In this document: in pieces, positions 53,445-62,243 of the stretch
Layout of the letters: every line of letters starts with the position of its first letter
How positions within the stretch are numbered: position 1 is the first letter of the stretch
NCBI RefSeq assembly: GCF_018130065.1
Contig: NZ_JAFCME010000004.1
Span: 62,001 to 126,000, forward strand
Reading direction: 5' to 3'
Source of the DNA: Bradyrhizobium sp. AUGA SZCCT0158
GTDB taxonomy: Bacteria; Pseudomonadota; Alphaproteobacteria; Rhizobiales; Xanthobacteraceae
Length of the DNA: 64,000 nt
Program-made: the position numbers and the translations under genes
Notes under the pieces: generated by a model
Told to the model about the DNA's origin: nothing
The model's database searches: none
Seen by the model: only the letters and a program-made list of their open reading frames with translations

Positions 53445-54188
53445 ATGAGCCTTTCGTTCGAAGAACTGGACTTCCGCCCGACGCCGATGGGCGTGCTCAG
53501 CCTGCGGCGCCGCAGGCGGCCGATGTCCGATGTCGATATTTTTGAGATCAAGCTCGGCGACGAGTTTCTGATGTCGAGCCAGTACACGTTGGCCGAGATC
53601 GAACTGGCCCGGCTCGGCCTCGCGGCGCATGGTCGCGCGGATCTGGACGTGGTGGTCGGTGGCCTCGGGCTCGGCTACACCGCGCGCGCAGTGCTCGAAC
53701 AGGCCGGCGTGCGATCGCTAATCGTGGTCGATGCGCTTTCCGAGGTGATCGAATGGCACGAGCAGGGATTGCTTCCGCTCGGCAAGGAGCTCACCGGCGA
53801 TCCGCGCTGCCGCCTGGCCCATGGCGATTTCTTTGCGATGTCGTCTTCCGCCGAAGGGTTCGATGCGGGTGCACAGGGGCGCCGTTTCGATGCCGTGCTG
53901 GTCGATATCGATCACTCGCCGCGCAAGCTGCTGCATCCGCGCCACGCCGCGCTGTACGAGCCGGAAGGGCTGGCGCGGCTCGCCGGCCATCTGCAGCCGG
54001 GCGGCGTGTTCGCGCTGTGGTCGAACGATCCGCCCGACGATGCGTTCGAGCGCGTGCTGGCCGGCGCCTTTGCGACCTCGACGAGCCATGTCGTGACCTT
54101 CGACAATTGGCGCGGGGATCACGATGCCAGCAACACCGTCTATGTGGCCGTGAAAGCCGAGGTGCCGCTGCCGGTTGCCGTCGCCTGA
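53445..54188 (+). CDS. Spermidine synthase-like / class I SAM-dependent protein
   Basis: A 247-aa Rossmann-fold protein of the spermidine synthase/methyltransferase type. The cofactor loop is VVVGGLGLGYTARAVLEQ with the acidic VVDALSEVIEWH following, and the active-site-like VLVDIDHSPRKLLHP later. It lacks the N-terminal beta-sheet domain of true spermidine synthases and is shorter, so the reaction is uncertain. The start ATG at 53445 (MSLSFEELDF) is chosen over upstream starts because the conserved part begins there. It is the first chromosomal gene past the island. Confidence 0.78.
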   Translation: MSLSFEELDFRPTPMGVLSLRRRRRPMSDVDIFEIKLGDEFLMSSQYTLAEIELARLGLAAHGRADLDVVVGGLGLGYTARAVLEQAGVRSLIVVDALSEVIEWHEQGLLPLGKELTGDPRCRLAHGDFFAMSSSAEGFDAGAQGRRFDAVLVDIDHSPRKLLHPRHAALYEPEGLARLAGHLQPGGVFALWSNDPPDDAFERVLAGAFATSTSHVVTFDNWRGDHDASNTVYVAVKAEVPLPVAVA

Positions 54189-54205
54189 AGCCTCGATGCG
54201 GGCCG

Positions 54206-54784
54206 CTACTTGATCTTGTCGTAGGCCGCGGCGAAGTCGGCGAGCGGCATCGGAATGGTGATGCTTTCCTTGGCCATGTTCTGGAACGACACTTTCAGTT
54301 GCTTGCCGGATTTCATCGCCGCCAGCATGTCCGCCGGGATCGGGCTGTTGGCGTAGCAGCCGCGTTGCTCGCAGGTCTGGATCTGCAGATCGGAGACCTT
54401 GCCGTCATCGACCTGAAGCTTGGCGCCCGCCGGCAGGTTCAGTCCGAGCGGCAACTGGATGATGGCGATCGGTTGACGGGTCTCGCCGGCGACGCGGATG
54501 TTGAGCAGCACGATCACTTGTCCGGTCTTGGTCAGAACCGCGCTTTGTTCGACGGCGCATTCGAGCGGCGCGTCGCGGCTCGGGCTGGAGCAGCGCGCGA
54601 CCCAGCCGGGAGCGGCGGGGGTGTTGGCCGGCGCGGCATCGGCCTGCGGGGCCGGCGTCGGCGACGGCGTGGCCTGGGCTGCACGCGGCGCGGCCTTGGC
54701 CTTGGGCGCCGGCGGCGTCTGGGCGAAGCCGGGCGAGGCAAACGTAACGGCGACGACGAATGCGAGCGTTGCTGAAATTTTCAC
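54206..54784 (-). CDS. Invasion associated locus B (IalB)-like protein
   Basis: A 192-aa exported protein with a signal peptide (residues 1-22, ending PGFAQ) and a Pro/Ala-rich linker, then a C-terminal IalB-type domain: WVARCSSPSRDAPLECAVEQS, IIQLPLGLNLPAGAKLQVDDG, and CEQRGCYANSPI with the paired cysteines. GTG at 54784 is the likely start. In Bartonella, IalB helps invasion, but in free-living relatives the role is unknown. It is convergent with the methyltransferase-like gene. Confidence 0.85.
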   Translation of the reverse strand: MKISATLAFVVAVTFASPGFAQTPPAPKAKAAPRAAQATPSPTPAPQADAAPANTPAAPGWVARCSSPSRDAPLECAVEQSAVLTKTGQVIVLLNIRVAGETRQPIAIIQLPLGLNLPAGAKLQVDDGKVSDLQIQTCEQRGCYANSPIPADMLAAMKSGKQLKVSFQNMAKESITIPMPLADFAAAYDKIK

Positions 54785-54905
54785 TGATACGGCTCCGAAA
54801 TATGTCGCTCTCGGATGTGCCGTCAGGGGCGCAAAGTCAAGCAACTCGCCGGCCAGATCGCCCGCAGGGTTAAATCACTGGCAATCCATCACGCGCAAAG
54901 CCGGT

Positions 54906-57900
54906 TCACTCGGCGGCCTGCTTCACGGTGCCATGTTGTTCCGGATCGGCCTCGCGATCGGGATGCGCCGGGCGTCCCCAGCGCGCAAACGCATTGGAGA
55001 GCCGGTCGAGATAGAGATAGATCACCGGCGTCGTGAACAGCGTCAGCGCCTGGCTGACGATGAGGCCGCCGACCATGGCATAGCCGAGCGGCTGGCGGAT
55101 TTCCGATCCGGTGCCGGTGCCGAGCATCAGCGGCACGCCGCCGAGCAGGGCCGCCATCGTCGTCATCATGATTGGGCGGAAACGCAGCAGCGCTGCCTTG
55201 CGGATCGCGGCCTCGGGCTCCAGCTGCTCGTCGCGCTCGGCCGAGATCGCAAAATCGACCATCATGATGCCGTTCTTCTTCACGATGCCGATCAGTAGAA
55301 CGATGCCGATCAGTGCGATCAGGCTGAAATCGAATCCGAACAGCATCAGGATCGCCAGCGCACCGACGCCGGCCGACGGCAGCGTCGACAGGATGGTGAT
55401 CGGGTGGATGTAGCTTTCATAGAGAATGCCGAGGATCAAATAGACGACGACGAGGGCCGCGAGGATCAGCAGCGGCACGGTGCCGAGCGATTGCTGGAAG
55501 GCCTGCGCGGTGCCCTGGAAACTCGAGTTGAGCGTCGTCGGCGCGCCGATCTCGACCATCGCCTTCTGGACGGCGTTGGTCGCCTGGCCCAGCGCCGCGC
55601 CCTGAGCGAGGTTGAAGCTGATCGTGATCGCCGGGAACTGGCCTTGGTGGCTGATCGACAGCGGCCGCACCGGCACGCTGGTCCATTTGGCAAACGTCGA
55701 CAGCGGCACCTGGTCGCCGGTGGTCGGGGATTTCACGTAGATCTTGTTCAGGGTGTCGATGCTGCCCTGCAGTTCCGGCAGCACTTCGAGAATCACGTGA
55801 TAGCTGTTGAGCTGCGTGAAGTATTGCGTCACCTGGCGCTGGCCGAAGGCGTCGTACAGCGTGTCGTCGATCATTTGCGGCTGGATGCCGTAGCGCGAGG
55901 CGGTGTCGCGATTGATCTTCAGTTCCAGCGTGGTGCCGTTGGTCTGCTGGTCGGTCGCGACGTCGCGCAGCTCGGGCAGCATCTGCATCTTGGCGAGGAT
56001 CTTCGGCGCCCATTCGTTCAGTTCGGCCAGATTGGCGTCCTGCAGCGTGAATTCGAACTGGGTTCGCGTCGGCCGGCCGCCCAGCCGCACGTCCTGCGCC
56101 GCCTGCATATAGAGCCGGGCGCCCTCGACCTTGTCCAGCTTGGGGCGCAGCCGGGCGATGATCTCCTGCGCTGACGCCGTGCGCTCGTTGCGCGGCTTCA
56201 GCGTGATGTACATGTTGCCGTTGTTGCCGGCCCTGCCGCTGCCGCCAACGTTCATGGCGATGGTCGCGACGTCAGGATCGGCCATCACGATCTTGCCGAG
56301 CTCCTCCTGGTGGCGCTTCATGTCGGCGAACGAAATGTCCTGGCTGGCCTCGGACGTGGCGGTGATCAGGCCGACGTCCTGTTGCGGGAAGAAGCCTTTC
56401 GGGATGATCACGAACAGGTAGACCGATAATCCCAGCGTCGCGAAGAAGATCATCAGCGTCGTGAATTTCCAGCGCAGCGCCAGGTCGAGCCCGCGTTCAT
56501 AGGCGCGAAGCATGGCGTCGAACGCGCTTTCGCTCCATTGGTAGAAGCGCCCATGCCGGGTCTCATGATGCGACCTGAGGAAGCGCGAGGCCATCATCGG
56601 CGTCAGCGTCAAGGATACGATCATCGATACGAAGATCGTCATCGCCAGCGTGACCGCGAATTCGCGGAACAGCCGGCCGATGATGCCGCCCATCAACAGC
56701 AGCGGGATCAGCACCGCGACCAGCGAGATCGAGATCGAAACGATGGTGAAGCCGATTTCGCCGGCGCCCTTGAAGGCGGCGGCCATCGGCTTTTCGCCTT
56801 CCTCGATGTAGCGGGTGATGTTCTCCAGCATCACGATGGCGTCGTCGACGACGAAGCCGACCGCGATGGTGAGCGCCATCAGCGACAGATTGTCGAGCGA
56901 ATAGCCGAACACCCACATCAGCGCGCAGGCGCCGAGCAGGGCCAGTGGCACCGTGACGGTCGGGATCACGGTTGCCCAGAAGCTGCGCAGGAAGATGAAG
57001 ATCACCATCACGACCAGTGCGATGGTCAAAAGCAGCGTGAATTGCACGTCCTCGACCGCGGCGCGGATGGTCTGGGTGCGGTCGCTGATGACCTCGATCT
57101 TGATCGCAGGCGGGATCGCCGCGACCAGCCGCGGCAGCGCCGCCTTGATCTTGTCGACGGTCTCGATGACGTTGGCGCCGGGCTGCTTGAACACGACCAG
57201 GAACACGCCACGCTTGCCATTGGCCCAGGCCGCCTGCTTGGCATCTTCCGGGCCGGTGACGGCCTGGCCGATATCGCGAACCCGCAGCGGTCCGCCGTTG
57301 CGATAGGCGATGATGACGTCGTTCCAGTCCTTGGAATCCAGCAGCTGGTCGTTGGCGTAGATGGTGTAGGCGCGGGTGGCGCCGTCGATATTGCCTTTCG
57401 GGCTGTCGACGGTGGTGATCGTGATCTGGCTGCGCACGTCCTCCATCGACAAGCCCTTGGCGACCAGCTTGGCGGGATCGATCTGGATGCGGATCGCGGG
57501 TTTTTGCTGCCCGCCGATGATGACCTGCGCCACGCCGGAAATCTGGCTGATCTGCTGCGCCAGCTGGGCGTCGACGGCATCGCTGACTGATGTCAGCGGC
57601 AGCGTGTCCGAGGTCGCCGACAGCAGCAGGATCGGCGAGTCCGCCGGATTGACCTTGCGATAGGTCGGCGGCGAGGGGAGATTCTTCGGCAATTGGCCGC
57701 CGGCCGCGTTGATCGCGGCCTGCACGTCGTTGGCGGCGCCATCGATCGAGCGGTTGAGGTCGAACTGGATGGTGACCGCGGTCGTGCCGAGATAGCTCGA
57801 CGAGGTCATCTGCGCGATGCCGGGAATTTGCGCGAGCTGACGCTCCAGCGGCTGCGCCACCGACGAGGCCATGGTCTCCGGGCTGCCGCCCGGCAGGCTG

Positions 57901-58052
57901 GCGGAGACCTGGATGGTCGGAAAATCGACCTGCGGCAGCGGGGCCACCGGCAACAGCGGATAGGCGACGAGACCGATGAACAGGATGCCGGCCATCATCA
58001 GCGAGGTGCCGATGGGGTAGCGAATGAAGGGCGCGGAGATTCCGCCGCTCAT
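54906..58052 (-). CDS. RND multidrug efflux pump, MdtB/MdtC-like
   Basis: A 1048-aa inner-membrane pump of the HAE1 RND family with twelve spans and two large periplasmic loops. The proton-relay aspartates lie in the fourth helix, AVGFVVDDAIVMLENI. The N-terminus begins SAPFIRYPIGTSLMMAGILFIGLVAYPLLPVAPLPQVDFPTIQV, the typical MdtBC start. It overlaps the adaptor gene by ATGA (4 bases), so the pump and its adaptor are made together. Substrates would be drugs or lipophilic compounds; no outer-membrane channel gene is adjacent. Confidence 0.95.
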   Translation of the reverse strand: MSGGISAPFIRYPIGTSLMMAGILFIGLVAYPLLPVAPLPQVDFPTIQVSASLPGGSPETMASSVAQPLERQLAQIPGIAQMTSSSYLGTTAVTIQFDLNRSIDGAANDVQAAINAAGGQLPKNLPSPPTYRKVNPADSPILLLSATSDTLPLTSVSDAVDAQLAQQISQISGVAQVIIGGQQKPAIRIQIDPAKLVAKGLSMEDVRSQITITTVDSPKGNIDGATRAYTIYANDQLLDSKDWNDVIIAYRNGGPLRVRDIGQAVTGPEDAKQAAWANGKRGVFLVVFKQPGANVIETVDKIKAALPRLVAAIPPAIKIEVISDRTQTIRAAVEDVQFTLLLTIALVVMVIFIFLRSFWATVIPTVTVPLALLGACALMWVFGYSLDNLSLMALTIAVGFVVDDAIVMLENITRYIEEGEKPMAAAFKGAGEIGFTIVSISISLVAVLIPLLLMGGIIGRLFREFAVTLAMTIFVSMIVSLTLTPMMASRFLRSHHETRHGRFYQWSESAFDAMLRAYERGLDLALRWKFTTLMIFFATLGLSVYLFVIIPKGFFPQQDVGLITATSEASQDISFADMKRHQEELGKIVMADPDVATIAMNVGGSGRAGNNGNMYITLKPRNERTASAQEIIARLRPKLDKVEGARLYMQAAQDVRLGGRPTRTQFEFTLQDANLAELNEWAPKILAKMQMLPELRDVATDQQTNGTTLELKINRDTASRYGIQPQMIDDTLYDAFGQRQVTQYFTQLNSYHVILEVLPELQGSIDTLNKIYVKSPTTGDQVPLSTFAKWTSVPVRPLSISHQGQFPAITISFNLAQGAALGQATNAVQKAMVEIGAPTTLNSSFQGTAQAFQQSLGTVPLLILAALVVVYLILGILYESYIHPITILSTLPSAGVGALAILMLFGFDFSLIALIGIVLLIGIVKKNGIMMVDFAISAERDEQLEPEAAIRKAALLRFRPIMMTTMAALLGGVPLMLGTGTGSEIRQPLGYAMVGGLIVSQALTLFTTPVIYLYLDRLSNAFARWGRPAHPDREADPEQHGTVKQAAE

Positions 58053-59218
58053 TTTTGGCCGACCCTGGCCTGCGCCGGGTCCGAACTTGCGACCACGGTC
58101 GAAACCTGCGTGCCCGGCTGCACCTTGTATTGGCCTGCCGTGATCACCTGCTCGCCGGGCGACAATCCCTCATCGATCACGGAGCGCCCGTCGATCGACC
58201 GCGTCACCTTGATGTTGCGCAGGGCAGCCTTGCTGTCCTGGCCGACCGTGAAGGCGTAGAGGCCGTCGGCGCCGTGCTGGACCGCATCGTCGGGCGCCAC
58301 GGTGGCGTCCTTCAGCGTCGCAATCAGAAGCCGGGTCGAAACCGACTGGCCCGGCCACAGCGCATGATCCTTGTTGTCGAACACGGCCTTGAGCCGGATC
58401 GTGCCGCTCGTGGTGTCGACCTGGTTGTTGATCAGCGCCAGCGTTCCCGTCGACAGCACGCGCTTGCCGTCGGTCGACAGCGCAATCGTTTGCGGCGGCG
58501 CCACCGCTAGCGCAGCCTTGATCTCGGGCAGTTGATCTTCGGGGGCCGTGAAGATCACGGCGATCGGTTCGATCTGCGCGATGGTCACAATGCCGGTCTG
58601 GGTCGCGGCGTTGACGATGTTGCCGACGTCGACCTGGCGCAGGCCCGCGACCCCGGAGATCGGCGCCTTGATGGTGGCGTAGTCGAGCTGGGTTTGCGCA
58701 TTGAAAATGGCCGCGGCGTCGGCCTCGATCTGCGCCGTCAGCTGCGCGACGGTGGAGCGCTGGGTATCGGTTTGCTGCCGGGTTGCGAATTCGCCGAGCT
58801 TGGTAAAGCGCTGCAAATCGAGACTGGCGTTGGCGAGATTGGCTTCGTCCTGGGCTTTCTTGGCCTTGGCCTGATCGAGCGTCGCCTGGAAAGGCCGCGG
58901 ATCGATCTCGACCAGCGTATCGCCCTGCTTGACGAACTGACCTTCCTGGAAGGCGATCCGGTTGATCTGGCCATCGACGCGGGTGCGGACCAGGACGGTG
59001 TTGAAGCCTTGCACCGTGCCGAGGCCGGTCAGATAGACCGGGAAATCGGCCTTCTCGACGGCTGCGGTCTTGACGCCGACGCGGGCCGGTACAGGCCTTT
59101 GCGAATGATCGGCCCGGGCAGTGTGGTCTTCGCCGTGGAATCTCTGCCAGCCGAAATAGCCGAGCCCGGCCGTTGCACCGATCAGCAATAACAGACGGAT
59201 CGCGCGCGATTTGGACAT
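58049..59218 (-). CDS. RND efflux periplasmic adaptor, MdtA-like
   Basis: A 389-aa periplasmic membrane-fusion protein. An N-terminal membrane anchor (about 8-24) precedes the beta-barrel/lipoyl/hairpin architecture: LTGLGTVQGFNTVLVRTRVDGQI, EGQFVKQGDTLVEIDPRPF, a coiled-coil region with NLANASLDLQRF, and TIKAPISGVAGLRQVDVGNIV. It links the RND pump to an outer-membrane channel. The first gene of the two-gene operon, it has a long upstream region shared with exbB on the other side. Confidence 0.95.
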   Translation of the reverse strand: MSKSRAIRLLLLIGATAGLGYFGWQRFHGEDHTARADHSQRPVPARVGVKTAAVEKADFPVYLTGLGTVQGFNTVLVRTRVDGQINRIAFQEGQFVKQGDTLVEIDPRPFQATLDQAKAKKAQDEANLANASLDLQRFTKLGEFATRQQTDTQRSTVAQLTAQIEADAAAIFNAQTQLDYATIKAPISGVAGLRQVDVGNIVNAATQTGIVTIAQIEPIAVIFTAPEDQLPEIKAALAVAPPQTIALSTDGKRVLSTGTLALINNQVDTTSGTIRLKAVFDNKDHALWPGQSVSTRLLIATLKDATVAPDDAVQHGADGLYAFTVGQDSKAALRNIKVTRSIDGRSVIDEGLSPGEQVITAGQYKVQPGTQVSTVVASSDPAQARVGQK

Positions 59219-59988
59219 GCGGGCTTCTTGGGTTCGGGAGGGTATTCAAAAGAGTCCCTAGCGAAGTCCGGTGTAATATGCGCGCCGTTTCGGTGTAAAC
59301 ACACTAAGACTTGAAGAATCCTAAACAATTGGAAAGGTTTGAAGCCGCGCAGCTTGATCAAAAATGTCGCTCTGCAATGCCTGCCGATTGCGCAACTCGC
59401 CAGGCGTTTCGCGCCTGCAGCGCCGCGGTGAAGGTATGAAGAGTCTTGGCGGGAAAAACTCCCGATGGGACTCGGGATAATATCCGCGCAGCGCGATCGG
59501 CGGCTCGTCGAATTCCCGCAATTGCGATCGCGCTTTTCGAAACGTTTTGAAACATCGCTGGATGTCCATCGCGCGAGCGGGTTGTGATGCTCTCCGACTT
59601 CGGCGACGCGATCAAAGAAGTGGTGAAAGGTTTCAACATCGCCGCGTTGGGAGCGGGCGGTGTTGTGCCCATTGGCGGCCGATCTTTAGATTTAGAACCC
59701 TTCAAATCTAAGTCGCTCAAGCCGGCACACGAGGCCTTCGATGGTTCCCTAAAACGAGGCCCCGGGGCCGGGCCCCGCAGTTTACGGTGCTTCTAGTTTG
59801 CATCTCACACGAGGTATGCGTGTGGTGTCTTTTGTCTGGCTGCAGGGCATGGTACGTGATGCCCACGCCCGCAGCCTGACTTTCGATCAGACGTCGATCC
59901 AGGCCTTGGTAATGCGACCGGGGCGATGACCCTGAAACGGTCAAATTGACGGCATCTATCACAACCTAATCCGCTACTGGGCCGAAGC
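59219..59988. other. Intergenic region between efflux adaptor and exbB
   Basis: A 770-base gap between divergent genes. No convincing gene is present; a plus-strand 69-codon frame (59587-59796, starting MLSDFGDAIKEVVKGF) lacks a ribosome site. An AT-rich dyad TTAGATTT/AAATCTAA with a TTTAGAA-CCC-TTC core lies at 59686-59711. The promoters for both the efflux pair and exbBD-tonB must lie here. Confidence 0.5.
59686..59711. promoter_or_regulatory. Inverted repeat with similarity to an iron control element
   Basis: TTAGATTT and AAATCTAA flank a 10-base centre; the inner TTTAGAA-CCC-TTCAAAT resembles the TTTAGAA-N3-TTC dyad I recall for Irr/ICE sites of rhizobia, matching 12 of 14 dyad positions. 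It lies 277 bases before exbB, rather distant, so control of this operon is not proven. Confidence 0.4.
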
Positions 59989-60942
59989 ATGAATTTCTTG
60001 ATTGTTCGAAACACCGTTGCTGCGATCGCCGCATTGGCGATCCTGTCGCCAACTGCGCCTTCGTCGGCCCAGCAGCAGATGGCGCCGGTAGCAACAGCCG
60101 CGCAGGCTCCGGCGGTTCAGGCTCCCGCGCCGTCGACGGCCGCAGCGCCGACTGCCGCATCCCCGGGGGCAGCCGCGGCCCCGGCTGCAGAAGCCACCGC
60201 GGCGCCGGCCGAGCGTGACAAGCTGTTGAAGGCTGCCGCTGCGGAGCTCCGCGAATTGTCGCCGTGGTCGATGTTCAAGTCGGCGGACGTGCTGGTCAAG
60301 GCCGTCATGATCGGTCTCGCCTTTGCCTCGCTGCTGACCTGGACCATCTTCATCGCCAAGATGATCGAGATGACCGTCATTCAGCGCAAGCTGCGCAATG
60401 CGCTCAAGAAGATCAGCGACTCCCGCTCGCTTGCGGAAGCGCAGTTCGCGCTGGGCGCGAAAAGTAACGTGCTGTCGTCGTTGCTCGCGGCCGCGATGCG
60501 CGAAGCGCGCTTGTCGGCGGGTATCTCGAGCGACGCCGGCATCAAGGAGCGCGCGGCGTCGAGCTTTGCCGAGATCGTGCGCGCCGAGGCGCGGCGGATC
60601 CGGCTCGGCATGGGCCTGCTCGCCACCATCGGTGCAACGTCGCCCTTCGTCGGACTGTTCGGCACGGTTTGGGGCATCATGAACAGCTTCATCGGCATCT
60701 CGAAATCGCAGACGACGAATCTGGCCGTGGTGGCGCCCGGTATTGCCGAAGCGCTGCTGGCGACCGCGATCGGTCTCGTCGCCGCGATTCCGGCCGTCAT
60801 CATCTACAATCACTTTTCGCGCGTGACCAAGGGCTACCTGGAACTGGTCGGCCGTGCGTCGGGCGCCGCAGGACGGCTGCTGTCGCGCGATCTCGATCGG
60901 ACCCATGTCAGCGGTTCGCATTCCCGTACGGCAGCGGAGTAG
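59989..60942 (+). CDS. exbB: TonB energy-transducing complex ExbB (long N-terminal form)
   Basis: A 317-aa MotA/TolQ/ExbB family proton channel. A signal-like start (1-27) leads to an Ala/Pro-rich periplasmic stretch (to about residue 75), as in the long ExbB forms of Alphaproteobacteria. The channel helices are about residues 100-122 and in LLATIGATSPFVGLFGTVWGIMNSF and ALLATAIGLVAAIPAVIIYN. It pairs with ExbD to energise TonB for iron and other nutrient uptake. exbD begins 3 bases after its stop. Confidence 0.95.
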   Translation: MNFLIVRNTVAAIAALAILSPTAPSSAQQQMAPVATAAQAPAVQAPAPSTAAAPTAASPGAAAAPAAEATAAPAERDKLLKAAAAELRELSPWSMFKSADVLVKAVMIGLAFASLLTWTIFIAKMIEMTVIQRKLRNALKKISDSRSLAEAQFALGAKSNVLSSLLAAAMREARLSAGISSDAGIKERAASSFAEIVRAEARRIRLGMGLLATIGATSPFVGLFGTVWGIMNSFIGISKSQTTNLAVVAPGIAEALLATAIGLVAAIPAVIIYNHFSRVTKGYLELVGRASGAAGRLLSRDLDRTHVSGSHSRTAAE

Positions 60943-60945
60943 GCG

Positions 60946-61413
60946 ATGGGCGCTTCGATCGCAGAGAGCGACGACGACGACGGCGATTTTGCGGAATCGC
61001 ACGAAATCAACGTCACGCCGTTCATCGACGTCATGCTCGTCCTCTTGATCATCTTCATGGTGGCGGCGCCGCTGTCGACCGTCGACCTTCCGATCGACCT
61101 GCCGACATCGACGGCGACCCCGCAGAAGAAACCGGACAAGCCGACTTACGTAAGTATCAAGCCGGATCTGGCGGTCGCGATCGGCGAGAACCTGGTCAAG
61201 CGGGTCGATCTGGTGCGCTCGCTCGACGCGATGCCGGATATGAGCAAGGATAAATATGTGTTCCTGCGCGCCGATCGCGCGGTGCCCTATGGCGAGTTGA
61301 TGGACGTGCTGGAGATCCTGCGCGCCGGTGGTTATTCGAAGCTCAAGCTGGTAGCGCTCGAAGGCGTTCCGGACGCGTCGGCGGTGCCGGCGCCGGCCGA
61401 AACGAAGCCCTGA
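60946..61413 (+). CDS. exbD: ExbD biopolymer transport protein
   Basis: A 155-aa single-span protein. The helix EINVTPFIDVMLVLLIIFMVAAPL carries the proton-binding Asp28 expected of ExbD/TolR, followed by a periplasmic domain (about 60-145) with DKYVFLRADRAVPYGELMDVLEILRAGGY, as is usual. It forms the ion-conducting complex with ExbB. The gene starts 3 bases after exbB and tonB follows after 14 bases, so all three are in one operon. Confidence 0.95.
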   Translation: MGASIAESDDDDGDFAESHEINVTPFIDVMLVLLIIFMVAAPLSTVDLPIDLPTSTATPQKKPDKPTYVSIKPDLAVAIGENLVKRVDLVRSLDAMPDMSKDKYVFLRADRAVPYGELMDVLEILRAGGYSKLKLVALEGVPDASAVPAPAETKP

Positions 61414-61427
61414 ACGGCTGATTTGTG

Positions 61428-62222
61428 ATGACTGACCTCGACGAACAGAACACGTCCCGGCGGCTCTGGATTTTCGCAGGCGTCTGCGCGCTCGCGCTGC
61501 ACATCGGCGGCGCGGCGCTGGCGATCTCGCATTTGCAGGCCGAAGAAGCCGACGATGCGCTCGGTGCGACCGCGATCGAGATCGGGCTCGAAATGGCCTC
61601 GGTCCATCGCGAGGTGACCGATCTGCCGCCGGGGCCGGATACGGATGCGTCGACAGCGTCGCCGCAACTCGCCGAGCAGAAGGCCGAGGTCAAGGAAACC
61701 GAGCTGCCGCAGGACAAGCCAACCGAACCCGAAGAAGCGGACCGGGTGGTGACGGAGACCGAGTCGAAAAAGCCGAAGGAAGACGAACCGAAGATCGCGG
61801 CAGTGCAGACCGCAGCCTCGACGGAGTCAGTCGCGTCGGAAGCAACCGCCACCCCCAGTTCCGAGGCGATCCCGGAGGGACCGCGATCGATCGCACCGGC
61901 CATCGGCACCGGCGAGACGGCGCGCCGCGTGCGTGCGACCTGGCAGAAGGAACTGATCTCTCACCTCGACAAGCACAAGAAATATCCAAAGGATCGCTCG
62001 CAACAGGCCGCCGAAATCGCTGTTCGTTTCACGCTGGACCGGATGGGGCGCGTGCTTTCGGTCAGCATCGAAAAGGGATCCGGCGACGCGGCGTTCGACG
62101 AGGCCGCACTCTCAATGGTGCGGCGCTCCGATCCCGTACCCGCGCCGCCGCCATTGATCGCCGACGAGGGGTTGAGCTTTACCGTGCCGGTGATCTTCCG
62201 CGTCAAATCGAAGAAGGGCTGA
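61428..62222 (+). CDS. tonB: TonB protein
   Basis: A 264-aa protein that transfers proton-motive energy to outer-membrane receptors. It has an N-terminal span (about 13-33, WIFAGVCALALHIGGAALAI), a long Pro/Glu/Lys-rich periplasmic linker (about 70-150) and a C-terminal domain (about 170-264) with YPKDRSQQAAEIAVRFTLDRMGRVLSVSIEKGSGDAAFDEAALSMVRRSDPVPAPP, the TonB_C signature. The GTG at 61425 adjoins the ATG at 61428, which I prefer. It is convergent with the next gene, only 21 bases away. Confidence 0.94.
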   Translation: MTDLDEQNTSRRLWIFAGVCALALHIGGAALAISHLQAEEADDALGATAIEIGLEMASVHREVTDLPPGPDTDASTASPQLAEQKAEVKETELPQDKPTEPEEADRVVTETESKKPKEDEPKIAAVQTAASTESVASEATATPSSEAIPEGPRSIAPAIGTGETARRVRATWQKELISHLDKHKKYPKDRSQQAAEIAVRFTLDRMGRVLSVSIEKGSGDAAFDEAALSMVRRSDPVPAPPPLIADEGLSFTVPVIFRVKSKKG

Positions 62223-62243
62223 GCGGGGTAGGGCGTCGCGGGC

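Noticed and set aside
59587..59796. A 69-codon plus-strand frame in the exbB upstream region
   Set aside because: No ribosome site, and the end runs through a GC-only palindromic stretch; it may be part of a regulatory region.
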